Origin: Pseudomonadota bacterium
GTDB lineage: Bacteria; Myxococcota_A; Polyangia; Polyangiales; Polyangiaceae
Length of the DNA: 18,825 nt
Direction: 5' to 3'
Assembly (NCBI GenBank): GCA_023418705.1
Contig: JAEZYZ010000149.1
Location: 1-18,825, forward strand
Below are positions 1 through 6,781 of the stretch, piece after piece (the stretch's first letter is position 1; the number at the start of each line of letters is the position of its first letter). The translations under genes were made by a program, and so were the position numbers. The notes under the pieces are model-generated. The model saw nothing but the letters and a program-made list of their open reading frames with translations, searched no databases and was not told the origin of the DNA.

Positions 1-2
1 CG

Positions 3-602
3 CCCGCCCTCTCCCTCTCCCCGGAGGAGCGTCAGCGGCGGCTCGAGCTCTTGGCCGCGGAGATCAAGGGATGCACGGCCTGCCCGCTGCACGCCGGCCG
101 GACCCAGACGGTGTTCGCCCGCGGGTCGCTGGCGTCGGGCTTGTGTTTCATTGGCGAGGGCCCCGGGGAAGACGAGGATCGACAGGGGTTTCCGTTCGTG
201 GGCAAGGCGGGACAGCTGCTCGACCGAATGATCGCGGCGATGGGCTTTTCGCGCGATGAAGTCTACGTCTGCAACATCGTGAAGTGCCGCCCGCCGAACA
301 ATCGAAAGCCGACGCCCGAAGAGATGTCGGCGTGCAGCACGCACCTGCAGCAGCAGCTCGAGCTCGTGCAACCCAAGCTCATCGTGGCGCTCGGCACCAC
401 CGCGGTCCAAGGGCTCTTCGGCACCAGCGAAGGCATCACGCGCCTGCGGGGACGCTGGAAGCTCTACCGCGGCAGCACGCTGGTGATGCCGACCTTTCAC
501 CCGGCGTATTTGCTGCGGACCCCCAGCGCCAAGCGGCAGGTGTGGCAGGATTTGCAGGAGGTGCTGCAAAAGCTGGGGCGGCCCATCCCCGGCAAGCGCT
601 GA
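3..602 (+). CDS. Uracil-DNA glycosylase, family 4 (Fe-S), 5' end outside window
   Basis: Excises uracil from DNA as the first step of base excision repair. The reading frame is open to the left edge. Codons before the first possible start (TTG at 51) read PALSLSPEERQRRLEL and look coding, so the true start lies outside the window. Counting from that TTG, the family 4 [4Fe-4S] cysteines are C8 and C11 (CTAC), C79 (VKCRPP) and C95. The active-site motif GEGPGEDEDRQGFPFVGKAG lies at about residues 35-54, and the C-terminal HPAYLL motif at about 150-155. The fold is complete from the first cysteine pair to the stop. The stop codon is followed directly by the ATG of the next gene, so the two are probably co-transcribed and translationally coupled. 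The family assignment is firm; only the N-terminal extent is unknown. Confidence 0.93.
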   Translation, partial: PALSLSPEERQRRLELLAAEIKGCTACPLHAGRTQTVFARGSLASGLCFIGEGPGEDEDRQGFPFVGKAGQLLDRMIAAMGFSRDEVYVCNIVKCRPPNNRKPTPEEMSACSTHLQQQLELVQPKLIVALGTTAVQGLFGTSEGITRLRGRWKLYRGSTLVMPTFHPAYLLRTPSAKRQVWQDLQEVLQKLGRPIPGKR

Positions 603-1094
603 ATGGGCCACGCTCGAGGCTCGACGCGCTGGTTCACGGCGGGGCTCGTCATTCGGCTCGCGCTCGTGCTGTTCGGGTTGGCGCCGCTCTGGGCGCCCGT
701 GGCAAGCGGCGTGGCGCCGCTCCGCTGGCTCGCGGTGGTGCCAGAGCTGTGGTTCGGGGTGCAATGCCATCGCGACGCGGCGCGCGGCCTCTTCGTCTTG
801 GGCGTCGAGTCAGCGGTCTGCTCGCGCTGCCTCGGGATCTACCTCGGGCTCGCCGCCGGCGCGCTGCTCGGCCGGCCGCGCCCAGCGCAGCCCTGGCTCA
901 CGATCTGGATCGGTGCTGCGGCGCTGGTGCTCGGCCTCGACGTCTTGACCGAGTGGCTGCGGATGCGGCCGCCTTCAGCCCCGCTGCGCCTGCTGACCGG
1001 CGCGCTGCTCGCCTACCCCGTGGCCACCGCGCTGGTGGCCGGGTCCGGGGACCTCAGAAGCCGTAGGCCAGGCCGAGCGACGGCTGCAAGCTGA
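603..1094 (+). CDS. DUF2085 family integral membrane protein
   Basis: A 163-residue membrane protein of unknown function. The DUF2085 signature is visible: C55-H56-R57, then C73-x2-C76 followed by LGIYLGL. These cysteines and the histidine could bind a metal, but that is inference. Hydrophobic segments lie at about residues 14-34, 77-90, 99-115 and 127-146. The ATG directly abuts the glycosylase stop (zero spacing). No clear ribosome binding site is present, so translation is probably coupled to the upstream gene. The last 41 bp overlap, tail to tail, the 3' end of the outer-membrane protein gene on the other strand. The final 15 or so residues (RSRRPGRATAAS) are basic and low-complexity, as if the reading frame had been extended through a mutated stop into the neighbour. 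Confidence 0.82.
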   Translation: MGHARGSTRWFTAGLVIRLALVLFGLAPLWAPVASGVAPLRWLAVVPELWFGVQCHRDAARGLFVLGVESAVCSRCLGIYLGLAAGALLGRPRPAQPWLTIWIGAAALVLGLDVLTEWLRMRPPSAPLRLLTGALLAYPVATALVAGSGDLRSRRPGRATAAS

Positions 1095-2736
1095 CGCCGC
1101 TGTCCGGCAGCAGGTAGACGAAGTTGAAGTTGAGCTTCGCCGCGATGTTCTCCGTGAAGCCGAAGGCGATGCCGGCGCCGCCGGTGACGAAGCTCTGCCC
1201 CATCTTCTTCCAGGCGTCGACGACCTCGACCTCGCTCGAGCCTACCCGCTGCACCTGGACGTCGGCGACCTTGGTGTCCACCTGCGCGACGCCGCCGCCG
1301 ACGTGCACGTAGGGGCGGAACGCCTTCGTCAGCCCGAGGAAGTAGAAGCTCGCGCGGGCCTCGGCGTGCAACGGCAGAAAGGGGGTGCCGCCGAGCGCCT
1401 TCGGTCCGCCGTTGAACGCGTAGCCGAGGCGCGCCCCGAGCGTGATGTTCTCCCCGAAAGCCCGCTCGTAGGAGGCCAGGATTCGGGTAGTGGCCAGGGC
1501 TGTGCCGGAAGGGATGTTTCCGCCGGCGCCTTCGACGGTCTCGATCCCGACGAACTGGACATCCGTCCGCCCCGCTTCGAAGCAGACGAAGTTTTGATCC
1601 ACGTTCTGTGGGGAGCACACGTCCGTGCCGCTCACCATCGCGAAATCCTGCGCCACGTGCAGGCCGATCCAGTTCTTCTTGAACGGCCCGGCCGCTTCCT
1701 TCTTCTCTTCTTGGCAGACGCCGCCGACGCAGCTGCCCGCCGAGCAATCGGCGTCGACGTCGCAGCTCTGCGCCGTCTCACACGTGCCCTGCTGGCAGGT
1801 CAGGCCTTCGTTGCACTCGGAGGTCGAGGAGCAGGGCGCGCCCCAGGCCGCGCCGCCCGATTGCTGGCCGGCCTTGCACTCCGGGCTGTCTTCCATGCCG
1901 GGCGGGCAAATCACCTTTTCCGCGCAGCGCTGGGGAGCCGACTGACCCGGGTAAGCGGGCGGCGGCGCACCGGTCTGGCTCACGATCTCGATCGTCGCCG
2001 GCTTGGTCTTGGTGCCGAAGCTGTCGACGGTGTCGCCGCTCGCGTCCTTGCCGCGCACGAAGAACCGCAGCGTGCCGACCAGCGTGGTGGCGCTGCAGGG
2101 GATCTCTGCCTGGAAGTCGTCCCCGTTCTTCCGCATGCGGACGGTCTTCCACGACTCGCCGCCGAACTCCTTGTAGCGGAGCTCCGCGCTCGTGATGTCT
2201 TCGTCCGAAATGCACGACACCGGGATCGGCCGGCGCGTCTCCACCTCCTGCACGTCGGGCGTGCACTGCATCTCGCCGGGGACATCCTCGCCGGCCACAC
2301 CCGGAATGGCGGATTCGGCGGGCGGCTCCGGCGCGCCCACTTGCGGGTCCACGCCAACGGCGGCGCCGGCCGACTCGAACGTCGCTCTCGTCTCCGGTGT
2401 GGCGAGCGCCTGATCGAGCTGCACCTGCGGATCGATGGCGAGCGCCTGCTGGAACGCTTCGAGCGCTCCTTGCTGATTCTGCTGGCCGCTGCCGCGCACG
2501 ATGCCCACGTACATCCAGGCGCGCGCCAGCACGGGGTTGCTGCAGCGATCACCGCAAGCCTTGATGGTGCCGAGCAACACTCCTTCGGCCTTCTTGAAGT
2601 CGGTCGCCAGATAATGTTGATTGATCGCTTCGTCGATCTTCTTGTTGGCGGCGTTGTCGAGCGGCGCGGCCTGTCCAACGCCGGTCAACGTGAACAGCGC
2701 GAGGAGCAAGGGGAGCAGCAGCAATCGGCGATACAC
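1054..2736 (-). CDS. Secreted multidomain protein: TPR-like, Cys-rich module and C-terminal outer-membrane beta-barrel
   Basis: A 560-residue protein of unknown function. It starts at GTG 2736, with a strong GGAGG (2744-2748) seven bases upstream. Residues 1-23 form a typical signal peptide ending near GQA-AP. Residues 30-125 are helical and TPR-like (ALEAFQQALAIDPQVQLDQA). Residues 160-255 look like an Ig-like beta-sandwich. Residues 271-341 hold about eleven cysteines in a Dickkopf-like pattern (CSSTSEC, CDVDADC, CVGGVC). From about 355 to the end there are alternating polar and aromatic strands, and the protein ends in GLAYGF; a terminal Phe is the usual signal for outer-membrane insertion by Bam. 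I infer a barrel in the outer membrane with a large periplasmic N-terminal part. It is the only gene of its transcription unit; lexA lies 393 bp upstream on the same strand. Confidence 0.78.
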   Translation of the reverse strand: MYRRLLLLPLLLALFTLTGVGQAAPLDNAANKKIDEAINQHYLATDFKKAEGVLLGTIKACGDRCSNPVLARAWMYVGIVRGSGQQNQQGALEAFQQALAIDPQVQLDQALATPETRATFESAGAAVGVDPQVGAPEPPAESAIPGVAGEDVPGEMQCTPDVQEVETRRPIPVSCISDEDITSAELRYKEFGGESWKTVRMRKNGDDFQAEIPCSATTLVGTLRFFVRGKDASGDTVDSFGTKTKPATIEIVSQTGAPPPAYPGQSAPQRCAEKVICPPGMEDSPECKAGQQSGGAAWGAPCSSTSECNEGLTCQQGTCETAQSCDVDADCSAGSCVGGVCQEEKKEAAGPFKKNWIGLHVAQDFAMVSGTDVCSPQNVDQNFVCFEAGRTDVQFVGIETVEGAGGNIPSGTALATTRILASYERAFGENITLGARLGYAFNGGPKALGGTPFLPLHAEARASFYFLGLTKAFRPYVHVGGGVAQVDTKVADVQVQRVGSSEVEVVDAWKKMGQSFVTGGAGIAFGFTENIAAKLNFNFVYLLPDSGVSLQPSLGLAYGF

Positions 2737-2743
2737 GGACGAT

Positions 2744-2748
2744 CCTCC
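2744..2748 (-). promoter_or_regulatory. Ribosome binding site setting the GTG start at 2736
   Basis: GGAGG on the minus strand, seven bases before GTG. It supports the GTG start, which gives a complete signal peptide. Confidence 0.75.
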
Positions 2749-2943
2749 GGGCAGCAGGGGGAGAGGCGCCGAGAGGGTAAAAGCGAAAGCCGCTCGAAAC
2801 TAGGGGGAAACGCCGCGTCGCCCGCAATAATTCGCTGCCCGGACGAGTCGAAGTGCGAGCGCGCGCTTTCGTTTTCTTCGGAAGTTCGCGCCGTCGCTGT
2901 TCACGTCGGCACGACCGATCGGCGTCGCGCAATTTCGTTCGCA

Positions 2944-2959
2944 GGATCCGAGCGGATCC
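2944..2959. repeat. Perfect inverted repeat, GGATCCG-AG-CGGATCC
   Basis: Two 7-bp arms are separated by two bases. The site lies in the lexA to outer-membrane-gene spacer, about 210 bp upstream of the latter's start. The two-base loop and lack of a following T-run argue against a terminator, so a dimeric regulator binding site is the likelier reading. It has not been matched to any known operator. Confidence 0.4.
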
Positions 2960-3129
2960 GCGATGCGATAATGAGACCCAATTTGCGCGATCGCTTCAGG
3001 CGTCGAGCCCGCGACCACCTCCCCATCACCCGCGTCCACCGCCGGGGCCCATCGCGCCCGAGGCGTCGCCTGCCGGGGCTTGGGGCAGCGATGCCTGGAT
3101 TCTTCAGCGCCCCGCGCGGTCGTCGCGGC

Positions 3130-3777
3130 TCAGATTCGGCGAAAGACGCCGATCACCTTGCCGAGCAGCATCGTGGGTCGAAAGTCGCTCGCGCGGACCA
3201 AGATGGGGGCCATTTGGCTGTTGGCAGGCTGGAAGCGCACGTAGTCGCGCTCCGGATAGTAGTGCTTGACCGTGGCCTCGTCCCCGATGAGCGCCACCAC
3301 GATATCGCCCCGATCCGCGGTGGAGCACTTTTTCACGAAGACATAGTCCCCATTGAAAATCCCGGCCTCGATCATCGAATCCCCCGTTACGCGCAGGCCG
3401 AAGACGTCGCGCCCGCCCCGCACGAGCATCTTGTCGATGCGGACGGTGTCGACGACGTGCTCCTCCGCCAAGAGCGGCAGCCCCGCCGCCACGCGTCCCA
3501 GGATGTTGATCTCCACCGAGTCGTCGTCTTCGGCCGGCTCCGTCCGCTCCATCTGCGAGGCAGACTCGTCCACCAGGCGCAGCGCGCGGCTTTTCATGTC
3601 TTCGCGACGCAGGTAGCCCTTGCGTTCGAGGGCGCGCAGGTGATCGTTCACCCCGTTGGTGGAGCGGATGCCCATCGACTCGCCGATCTCACGCAGCGTG
3701 GGGGGATACCCGCGCTCCTCGATCGACTTGCGGATGAACTCCAACGTTTGTTGCTGGCGCTTGGTGAGGCCCTGCAT
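3130..3777 (-). CDS. lexA: LexA repressor (SOS response)
   Basis: A 215-residue LexA, the usual family length. Residues 1-65 are the winged helix-turn-helix (LTKRQQQTLEFI, YPPTLREIGESMGI, RALERKGYLRR). The autocleavage site is Ala98-Gly99 (GRVAAGLPLL), and the catalytic dyad is Ser134 (VTGDSMIEAGI) and Lys171 (ATVKHYY). RecA-stimulated self-cleavage at this site should relieve repression of DNA repair genes. I chose ATG 3777, which gives the canonical MQGLTKRQQQTLEFI start. An in-frame upstream extension to 3858 would read through the promoter and LexA box and is rejected. No Shine-Dalgarno is visible before this ATG, and the predicted transcription start is only a few bases away, so the mRNA may be leaderless. 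The gene is monocistronic as far as can be seen. Confidence 0.97.
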   Translation of the reverse strand: MQGLTKRQQQTLEFIRKSIEERGYPPTLREIGESMGIRSTNGVNDHLRALERKGYLRREDMKSRALRLVDESASQMERTEPAEDDDSVEINILGRVAAGLPLLAEEHVVDTVRIDKMLVRGGRDVFGLRVTGDSMIEAGIFNGDYVFVKKCSTADRGDIVVALIGDEATVKHYYPERDYVRFQPANSQMAPILVRASDFRPTMLLGKVIGVFRRI

Positions 3778-3786
3778 GGCGCCCGA

Positions 3787-3815
3787 AGAGTACTGAACGG
3801 GTGTTAGGACGTCAA
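3787..3815 (-). promoter_or_regulatory. Putative lexA promoter with LexA box in the -35/-10 spacer
   Basis: On the minus strand a -35-like TTGACG (3815-3810) is followed by exactly 17 bases and a weak -10-like TACTCT (3792-3787). The spacer holds CTAACACCCGTTCAG (3807-3793), an imperfect dyad (CT-AAC with GTT-AG). It resembles the GTTCAG-containing box reported for Myxococcus xanthus LexA, from memory of that literature. Its place in the spacer would give clean autorepression. The -10 is poor (3 of 6), so the exact start is uncertain. Confidence 0.6.
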
Positions 3816-3919
3816 CTTCTGTACCGCCGGAGCAAAAGAGTAGTGGTTTTTTTCCCACACGCGGGCCCGGTGTCCACCCTTTAGTACGGCCCGGGGAGTA
3901 GTAGGGCCCCGGGGAGAGC

Positions 3920-3939
3920 GGTTGGCCGAAAGGCCGGTC
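3920..3939 (+). other. GAAA-tetraloop RNA hairpin upstream of the lipoprotein gene
   Basis: GGTTGGCC-GAAA-GGCCGGTC can form an eight-pair stem with three G-U wobbles and a GNRA loop. The wobbles pair only in plus-strand RNA, so it would sit in the 5' leader of the gene at 4116. CTGAGATACCC follows directly. No known riboswitch could be confirmed. Confidence 0.3.
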
Positions 3940-4115
3940 TGAGATACCCCCCCGTCGCCCACGGGTCGCGTCCGCACGACCACTTCACGAACGGGCGCTT
4001 CAGCCTGCAGGGCAGGCGGGTTCTCCGGTGGACCGTTCGACAGTGAGCGTTCGCCGATCAGCTGCAGTACCAGATCGGGGCTCTCGCGTTCGACGAGAGA
4101 CGGGGAGAAGTCGTA

Positions 4116-4838
4116 ATGCCAATAGTAAACGGCGCGCGAGAAGTGCTCCGCCAAGTATCTGCGGATCGCCAAGACGGAGGAGTGATTGTCGCTCTCGCTC
4201 TGGTCGGGCTGCTCGGGTGCGGGGCGAGCGCGACGCCACGCGGACCTGACGGTGCGGAACTCCACCCCAGCTGTCTACACGCGTGCCGCAATGTTCGAAA
4301 GATCCCGACCTGTTCTCGCGCTGCCCTTGCCGCTCCGGCAATGAGCCCCTCGCAGCTACGCGCCTCGGTGAAGAGCCTTGCCGGCGAGCGAGTTCGAGTT
4401 CGTGGCGCCCTCGGAAAAGGCGGACGGTCCTGGACCCTCATGAACTGCAGCACGGGCGTGTGTTGTGGCCACCAGCTCGATCCGTTCTTATCCATCGACG
4501 ACGGCCGTACAAAAGGCAAGTTTGCGCTCACCGGCATCGCGAGGCTTCCGGATGGCAACGAGCAGCGGCTTGTCTGCTACTCGTTCAGTGGCCAGATGAT
4601 CCAGACCTATGCCGAATCGTCAGATCAGCCATTCACGTTCTCGTCGTGGCAAAGCGGGTGCGACGGCGATGCCGGACACGGTCGCTGGCAAGAGGCTTAC
4701 TGCTGCAGTCTGGATCGCCGCGAGCAAGCGGTGCTGGTCGAAGCCACGCTGGAGCTTGCCGTTCATGCGTTCGCACCGCATCGTCTCGTTGATCCCCTAA
4801 TCTGTGAAGCGCCCCTTGTTGTCGCACCGTTACAATAG
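4116..4838 (+). CDS. Cys-rich lipoprotein of unknown function
   Basis: A 240-residue protein. I chose ATG 4116 because GGGAG lies at a good distance upstream and because the N-terminus then gains three arginines before the hydrophobic stretch VIVALALVGLLGC. That stretch ends in a lipobox, with Cys35 as the lipidated residue. Starting instead at GTG 4182 would leave a signal sequence without positive charges. The mature part has many cysteines (CLHAC, CSTGVCCG, CYSF, CCSL) and a segment GERVRVRGALG that looks like the start of a beta-barrel or OB-like fold. I do not recognise a named family. It is probably an outer- or inner-membrane-anchored periplasmic protein. It ends five bases before the stop of the opposing, frameshifted gene. 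Base composition is visibly less GC-rich than in the flanking blocks. Confidence 0.68.
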   Translation: MPIVNGAREVLRQVSADRQDGGVIVALALVGLLGCGASATPRGPDGAELHPSCLHACRNVRKIPTCSRAALAAPAMSPSQLRASVKSLAGERVRVRGALGKGGRSWTLMNCSTGVCCGHQLDPFLSIDDGRTKGKFALTGIARLPDGNEQRLVCYSFSGQMIQTYAESSDQPFTFSSWQSGCDGDAGHGRWQEAYCCSLDRREQAVLVEATLELAVHAFAPHRLVDPLICEAPLVVAPLQ

Positions 4839-4843
4839 GGCCT

Positions 4844-5655
4844 TCAGCTGGGAGGCGTGAAGGGGACTGGCTCGAGCTCGAAACTCTGACAGGTCGTGTA
4901 CAAGACCTGGAAATCCTTCGAGCCCGCAAGTCCGCAGAAACTCTCGGACTGCGCTGCCGTGGAGTTGTTCGTATTCTCGTCGATGAAGAGCGGTGTGCCA
5001 AGCTGTGAAGCATTGAGCAGGATGCCGTTGTCGCTCAGCTCCAGGGCCTGGACGTGGATCGAGTAGCGCCCGGAAGCGGCGCCGAAGCCCGCAATGCCCA
5101 AGAAGTAGGTGCCGGCGTCGAGCGGAGGCGCAAACGGCTGCGGAACAGCGGCGAACCGCCTTCGCCCGGACAGAGGGAAGCATCGTCGTTGCAAGCGACC
5201 TCCGTGGTACCCGGGCATCCCTCCTGCAGGAAGAGCACCGTGTCGAACGTGTTCCCTGGGCCGAACGTGTCGGCGTAGAACATCACCCGCTTGCCAGCAG
5301 GCACTTCGAACGTGTAGAAGGCATCGGGGGAGCCAGTTGTATTGCCGCAGCTGACGTCAACGTCATCCGAGAAGTCGCTGGTGTCTCCGCTCAGTGTGAT
5401 CTCGTGATTCACTTTGAGCTCGAACGGCTCCGCGGTATCGCAGGTGTCGTTCGAGGTCCGTCCGCACAGGCGCTCCGATTCGTAACCTGGTGGCGGCTGG
5501 AAGAAGGGCACCGGAGGAACTCCCGTTCCGATGCCGCAGAGAGAGAGGGCCACGTCGACTCGGACGAAAGTCTCAGGAAAGAGCGTGCCATCGGTGTCGT
5601 TGCAGAGCACTGAGATTCCCGCGTCCTCGAGTTCCTGGCGTCGTTGCGCGGACAC
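4844..5655 (-). pseudogene. Frameshifted PPC-like beta-sandwich protein remnant
   Basis: Two overlapping minus-strand frames make one protein. From about 5655 to 5125 the frame reads a typical myxobacterial secreted-domain sequence (FDTVLFLQEGCPGTTEVACN, then DDASLC). From about 5125 to 4844 a different frame supplies the expected continuation (LDAGTYFLGIAGFGAASGRY, then SIHVQ). Joining them needs one inserted base near 5120-5126, so the window carries an apparent single-base deletion. This domain resembles bacterial pre-peptidase C-terminal-like modules. The 5' end is also suspect: GTG 5655 has no ribosome binding site, an in-frame TGA lies three codons upstream, and no signal peptide is encoded. 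It is probably a decayed gene; a sequencing error at the frameshift cannot be excluded, but that would not explain the missing N-terminus. Confidence 0.7.
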
Positions 5656-6163
5656 GGCCGGTCATTGTGCGCGTAAAGGTGAATGCGGCCAGTGTGTGAC
5701 CCGATTACCTGGCGGCGAGGTCTGCGTTTCGACGGAGGACTGCGAGGTGGGCCTGGTCTGCGATGGCCACACGTGCAAACCGGCGCTCGGAGCGGGAGCA
5801 CCATGTGAAGGGCAGATCTGTGGTCTGCACGGCTGGTGCGTGGAGGGTACCTGCACGGATCTGGGCCGCGAGGGTGCTGAGTGCTCCTCGGCACAGCCCT
5901 GTGACGGAGCCGCGGGGTACGCCTGCGTTTCCGGGACCTGCGAGCCGCTCAGCTTTGCCCAAGAGGGTGAAGTTTGCGGCGTCACCGCCGCCGAGCCTCG
6001 GTGCTCGTACGGGACGGCTTGCATCGCCGAGATCCCGCTGGAAGAACGCACGTGCGTGGCTCAGCCCACACTCGGGGAGCCGTGCCCCGAAGGACGCTGC
6101 CGAGCGCCTTTCTTATGCTCGAACGGCACGTGCGGGGTCTTGGAGCCGTCCTTCTGCAACTGA
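5645..6163 (+). pseudogene. Cys-rich (Dickkopf-like repeat) secreted protein, N-terminus missing
   Basis: The frame from Cys codon 5645 to the stop at 6161-6163 encodes about 172 residues with repeated CxxxxDCxxGLxCxxxTC-like modules (VCVSTEDCEVGLVCDGHTC, PCDGAAGYACVSGTC). Such modules are common in myxobacterial secreted lipoproteins, which normally begin with a lipobox signal peptide and a helical N-terminal part. Neither is present here. The only in-frame ATG (5531) lies inside the antisense gene remnant, has no ribosome binding site, and gives a Ser/Arg-rich stretch without signal-peptide features. I therefore call it a 5'-truncated gene whose start was lost at a junction near 5645-5660. 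The function of the family is unknown to me. Confidence 0.62.
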
Positions 6164-6296
6164 GCCAGCCGGGGATTGGACGCTATTGGGGTCTCGTGGT
6201 GCTGGGCCTTGGCGGCGGAATCAACGACGGCCGCCGCGCAAACCGCGCCGAAACCGTGGTTGGCGCTTAGTGCGCCGGGGCACTCCAGCCTTCGCC

Positions 6297-6764
6297 TCAG
6301 AACCGTCCGCTCACCGACAGGAACGTGAGCTTGTCGTTGGTCTCACGGAGCCGCTCGGTGAGCATGCGGACGACGCTCCAGAGGACCTCGTAGGCGAGGT
6401 CCTTGTGCAAAAACAGAAGATCGTCGAAGCCGTCCTTGGGGATGGCCAGCAGGCGGCAGCGCTCGTGCACGCGGGCGTCCGCCGAGCGCGGGGACTCGTC
6501 GAGCAGCGCCATCTCACCGAACACCTGTCCCGGGCCGAGCACGGCCAGGGCTTCCTCTCCCATCCCGGCCACGTTGCGGCTGATCCGCACCTTGCCTTCC
6601 AGGATCAGGTACAGCTTGGCGCCCGCGTCGCCGTGCTCGAAGATCTTGGTACCGGTGGCGTGCTGCTCCTCGCTCGCCACCTTGGCGATCAGCTCGAGCG
6701 CCTCGGGTTTCAGCCCGCGGAAGAGGCCGATGTTGCTGAGCTGCTCGACGCGATCGTTCGACAT
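6297..6764 (-). CDS. Cyclic nucleotide-binding domain protein, no DNA-binding domain
   Basis: A 155-residue protein made almost entirely of one cNMP-binding domain. MSNDRVEQLSNIGLFRGLKP opens the fold. Phosphate-binding cassette residues are FGEMALLDESPRSADARV at about 82-99, keeping Glu84 and the RSA motif (93-95) that bind cyclic nucleotide phosphate in CRP-type proteins. The C-terminal helix (LWSVVRMLTERLRETNDKL) is a CRP-like dimer helix, but no helix-turn-helix follows. It is thus a sensor or adaptor, not a transcription factor. It is the last gene of the exbB-exbD-tonB-like operon. ATG 6764 gives the usual family start. A TTG at 6785, overlapping the upstream TGA as TTGA with AGGA just before it, would add seven residues and is a real alternative. 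Confidence 0.87.
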   Translation of the reverse strand: MSNDRVEQLSNIGLFRGLKPEALELIAKVASEEQHATGTKIFEHGDAGAKLYLILEGKVRISRNVAGMGEEALAVLGPGQVFGEMALLDESPRSADARVHERCRLLAIPKDGFDDLLFLHKDLAYEVLWSVVRMLTERLRETNDKLTFLSVSGRF

Positions 6765-6781
6765 GCGCCGGCCATAGTAGA

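Larger units (their letters stand above)
2737..3129. other. 393-bp intergenic region between lexA and the outer-membrane protein gene
   Basis: No convincing gene is present; the open frames here are short and compositionally random. On the minus strand it should hold the end of the lexA transcript and the promoter of the 1054-2736 gene. I see the ribosome binding site at 2744-2748 and a perfect 7-bp-arm palindrome at 2944-2959. I found no good -35/-10 pair and no hairpin with a T-run that would make a clear intrinsic terminator. Confidence 0.6.
3778..4115. other. 338-bp divergent intergenic region between lexA and the lipoprotein gene
   Basis: It contains the lexA promoter and operator (3787-3815), a seven-T tract (3847-3853), a near-repeat of GGCCC(C)GGGGAG (3888-3898 and 3905-3916) and a GAAA-tetraloop hairpin (3920-3939). 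The lipoprotein gene's ribosome binding site lies just before 4116. No gene of its own is supported; frames crossing it lack recognisable content. Confidence 0.6.

Noticed and set aside
2800..3039. 79-residue minus-strand open frame between lexA and the barrel gene
   Set aside because: No ribosome binding site, no recognisable motif, and random-looking composition in a GC-rich region where such frames arise by chance.
3847..3853. Seven-T tract as a terminator or UP element for lexA
   Set aside because: No hairpin precedes it on the plus strand, and on the minus strand the A-tract lies too far upstream of the -35 to be a standard UP element.
3778..3858. N-terminal extension of LexA to 3858
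   Set aside because: It would translate the promoter and LexA box and add residues not found in the family; ATG 3777 gives the canonical start and length.
3920..3960. Thiamine-pyrophosphate riboswitch suggested by CTGAGATACCCCC after a stem
   Set aside because: The second conserved half (CCTGATCTGG and the closing AGGG arm) is absent, and the downstream gene is a lipoprotein with no thiamine link. Kept only as a generic structured-leader observation.
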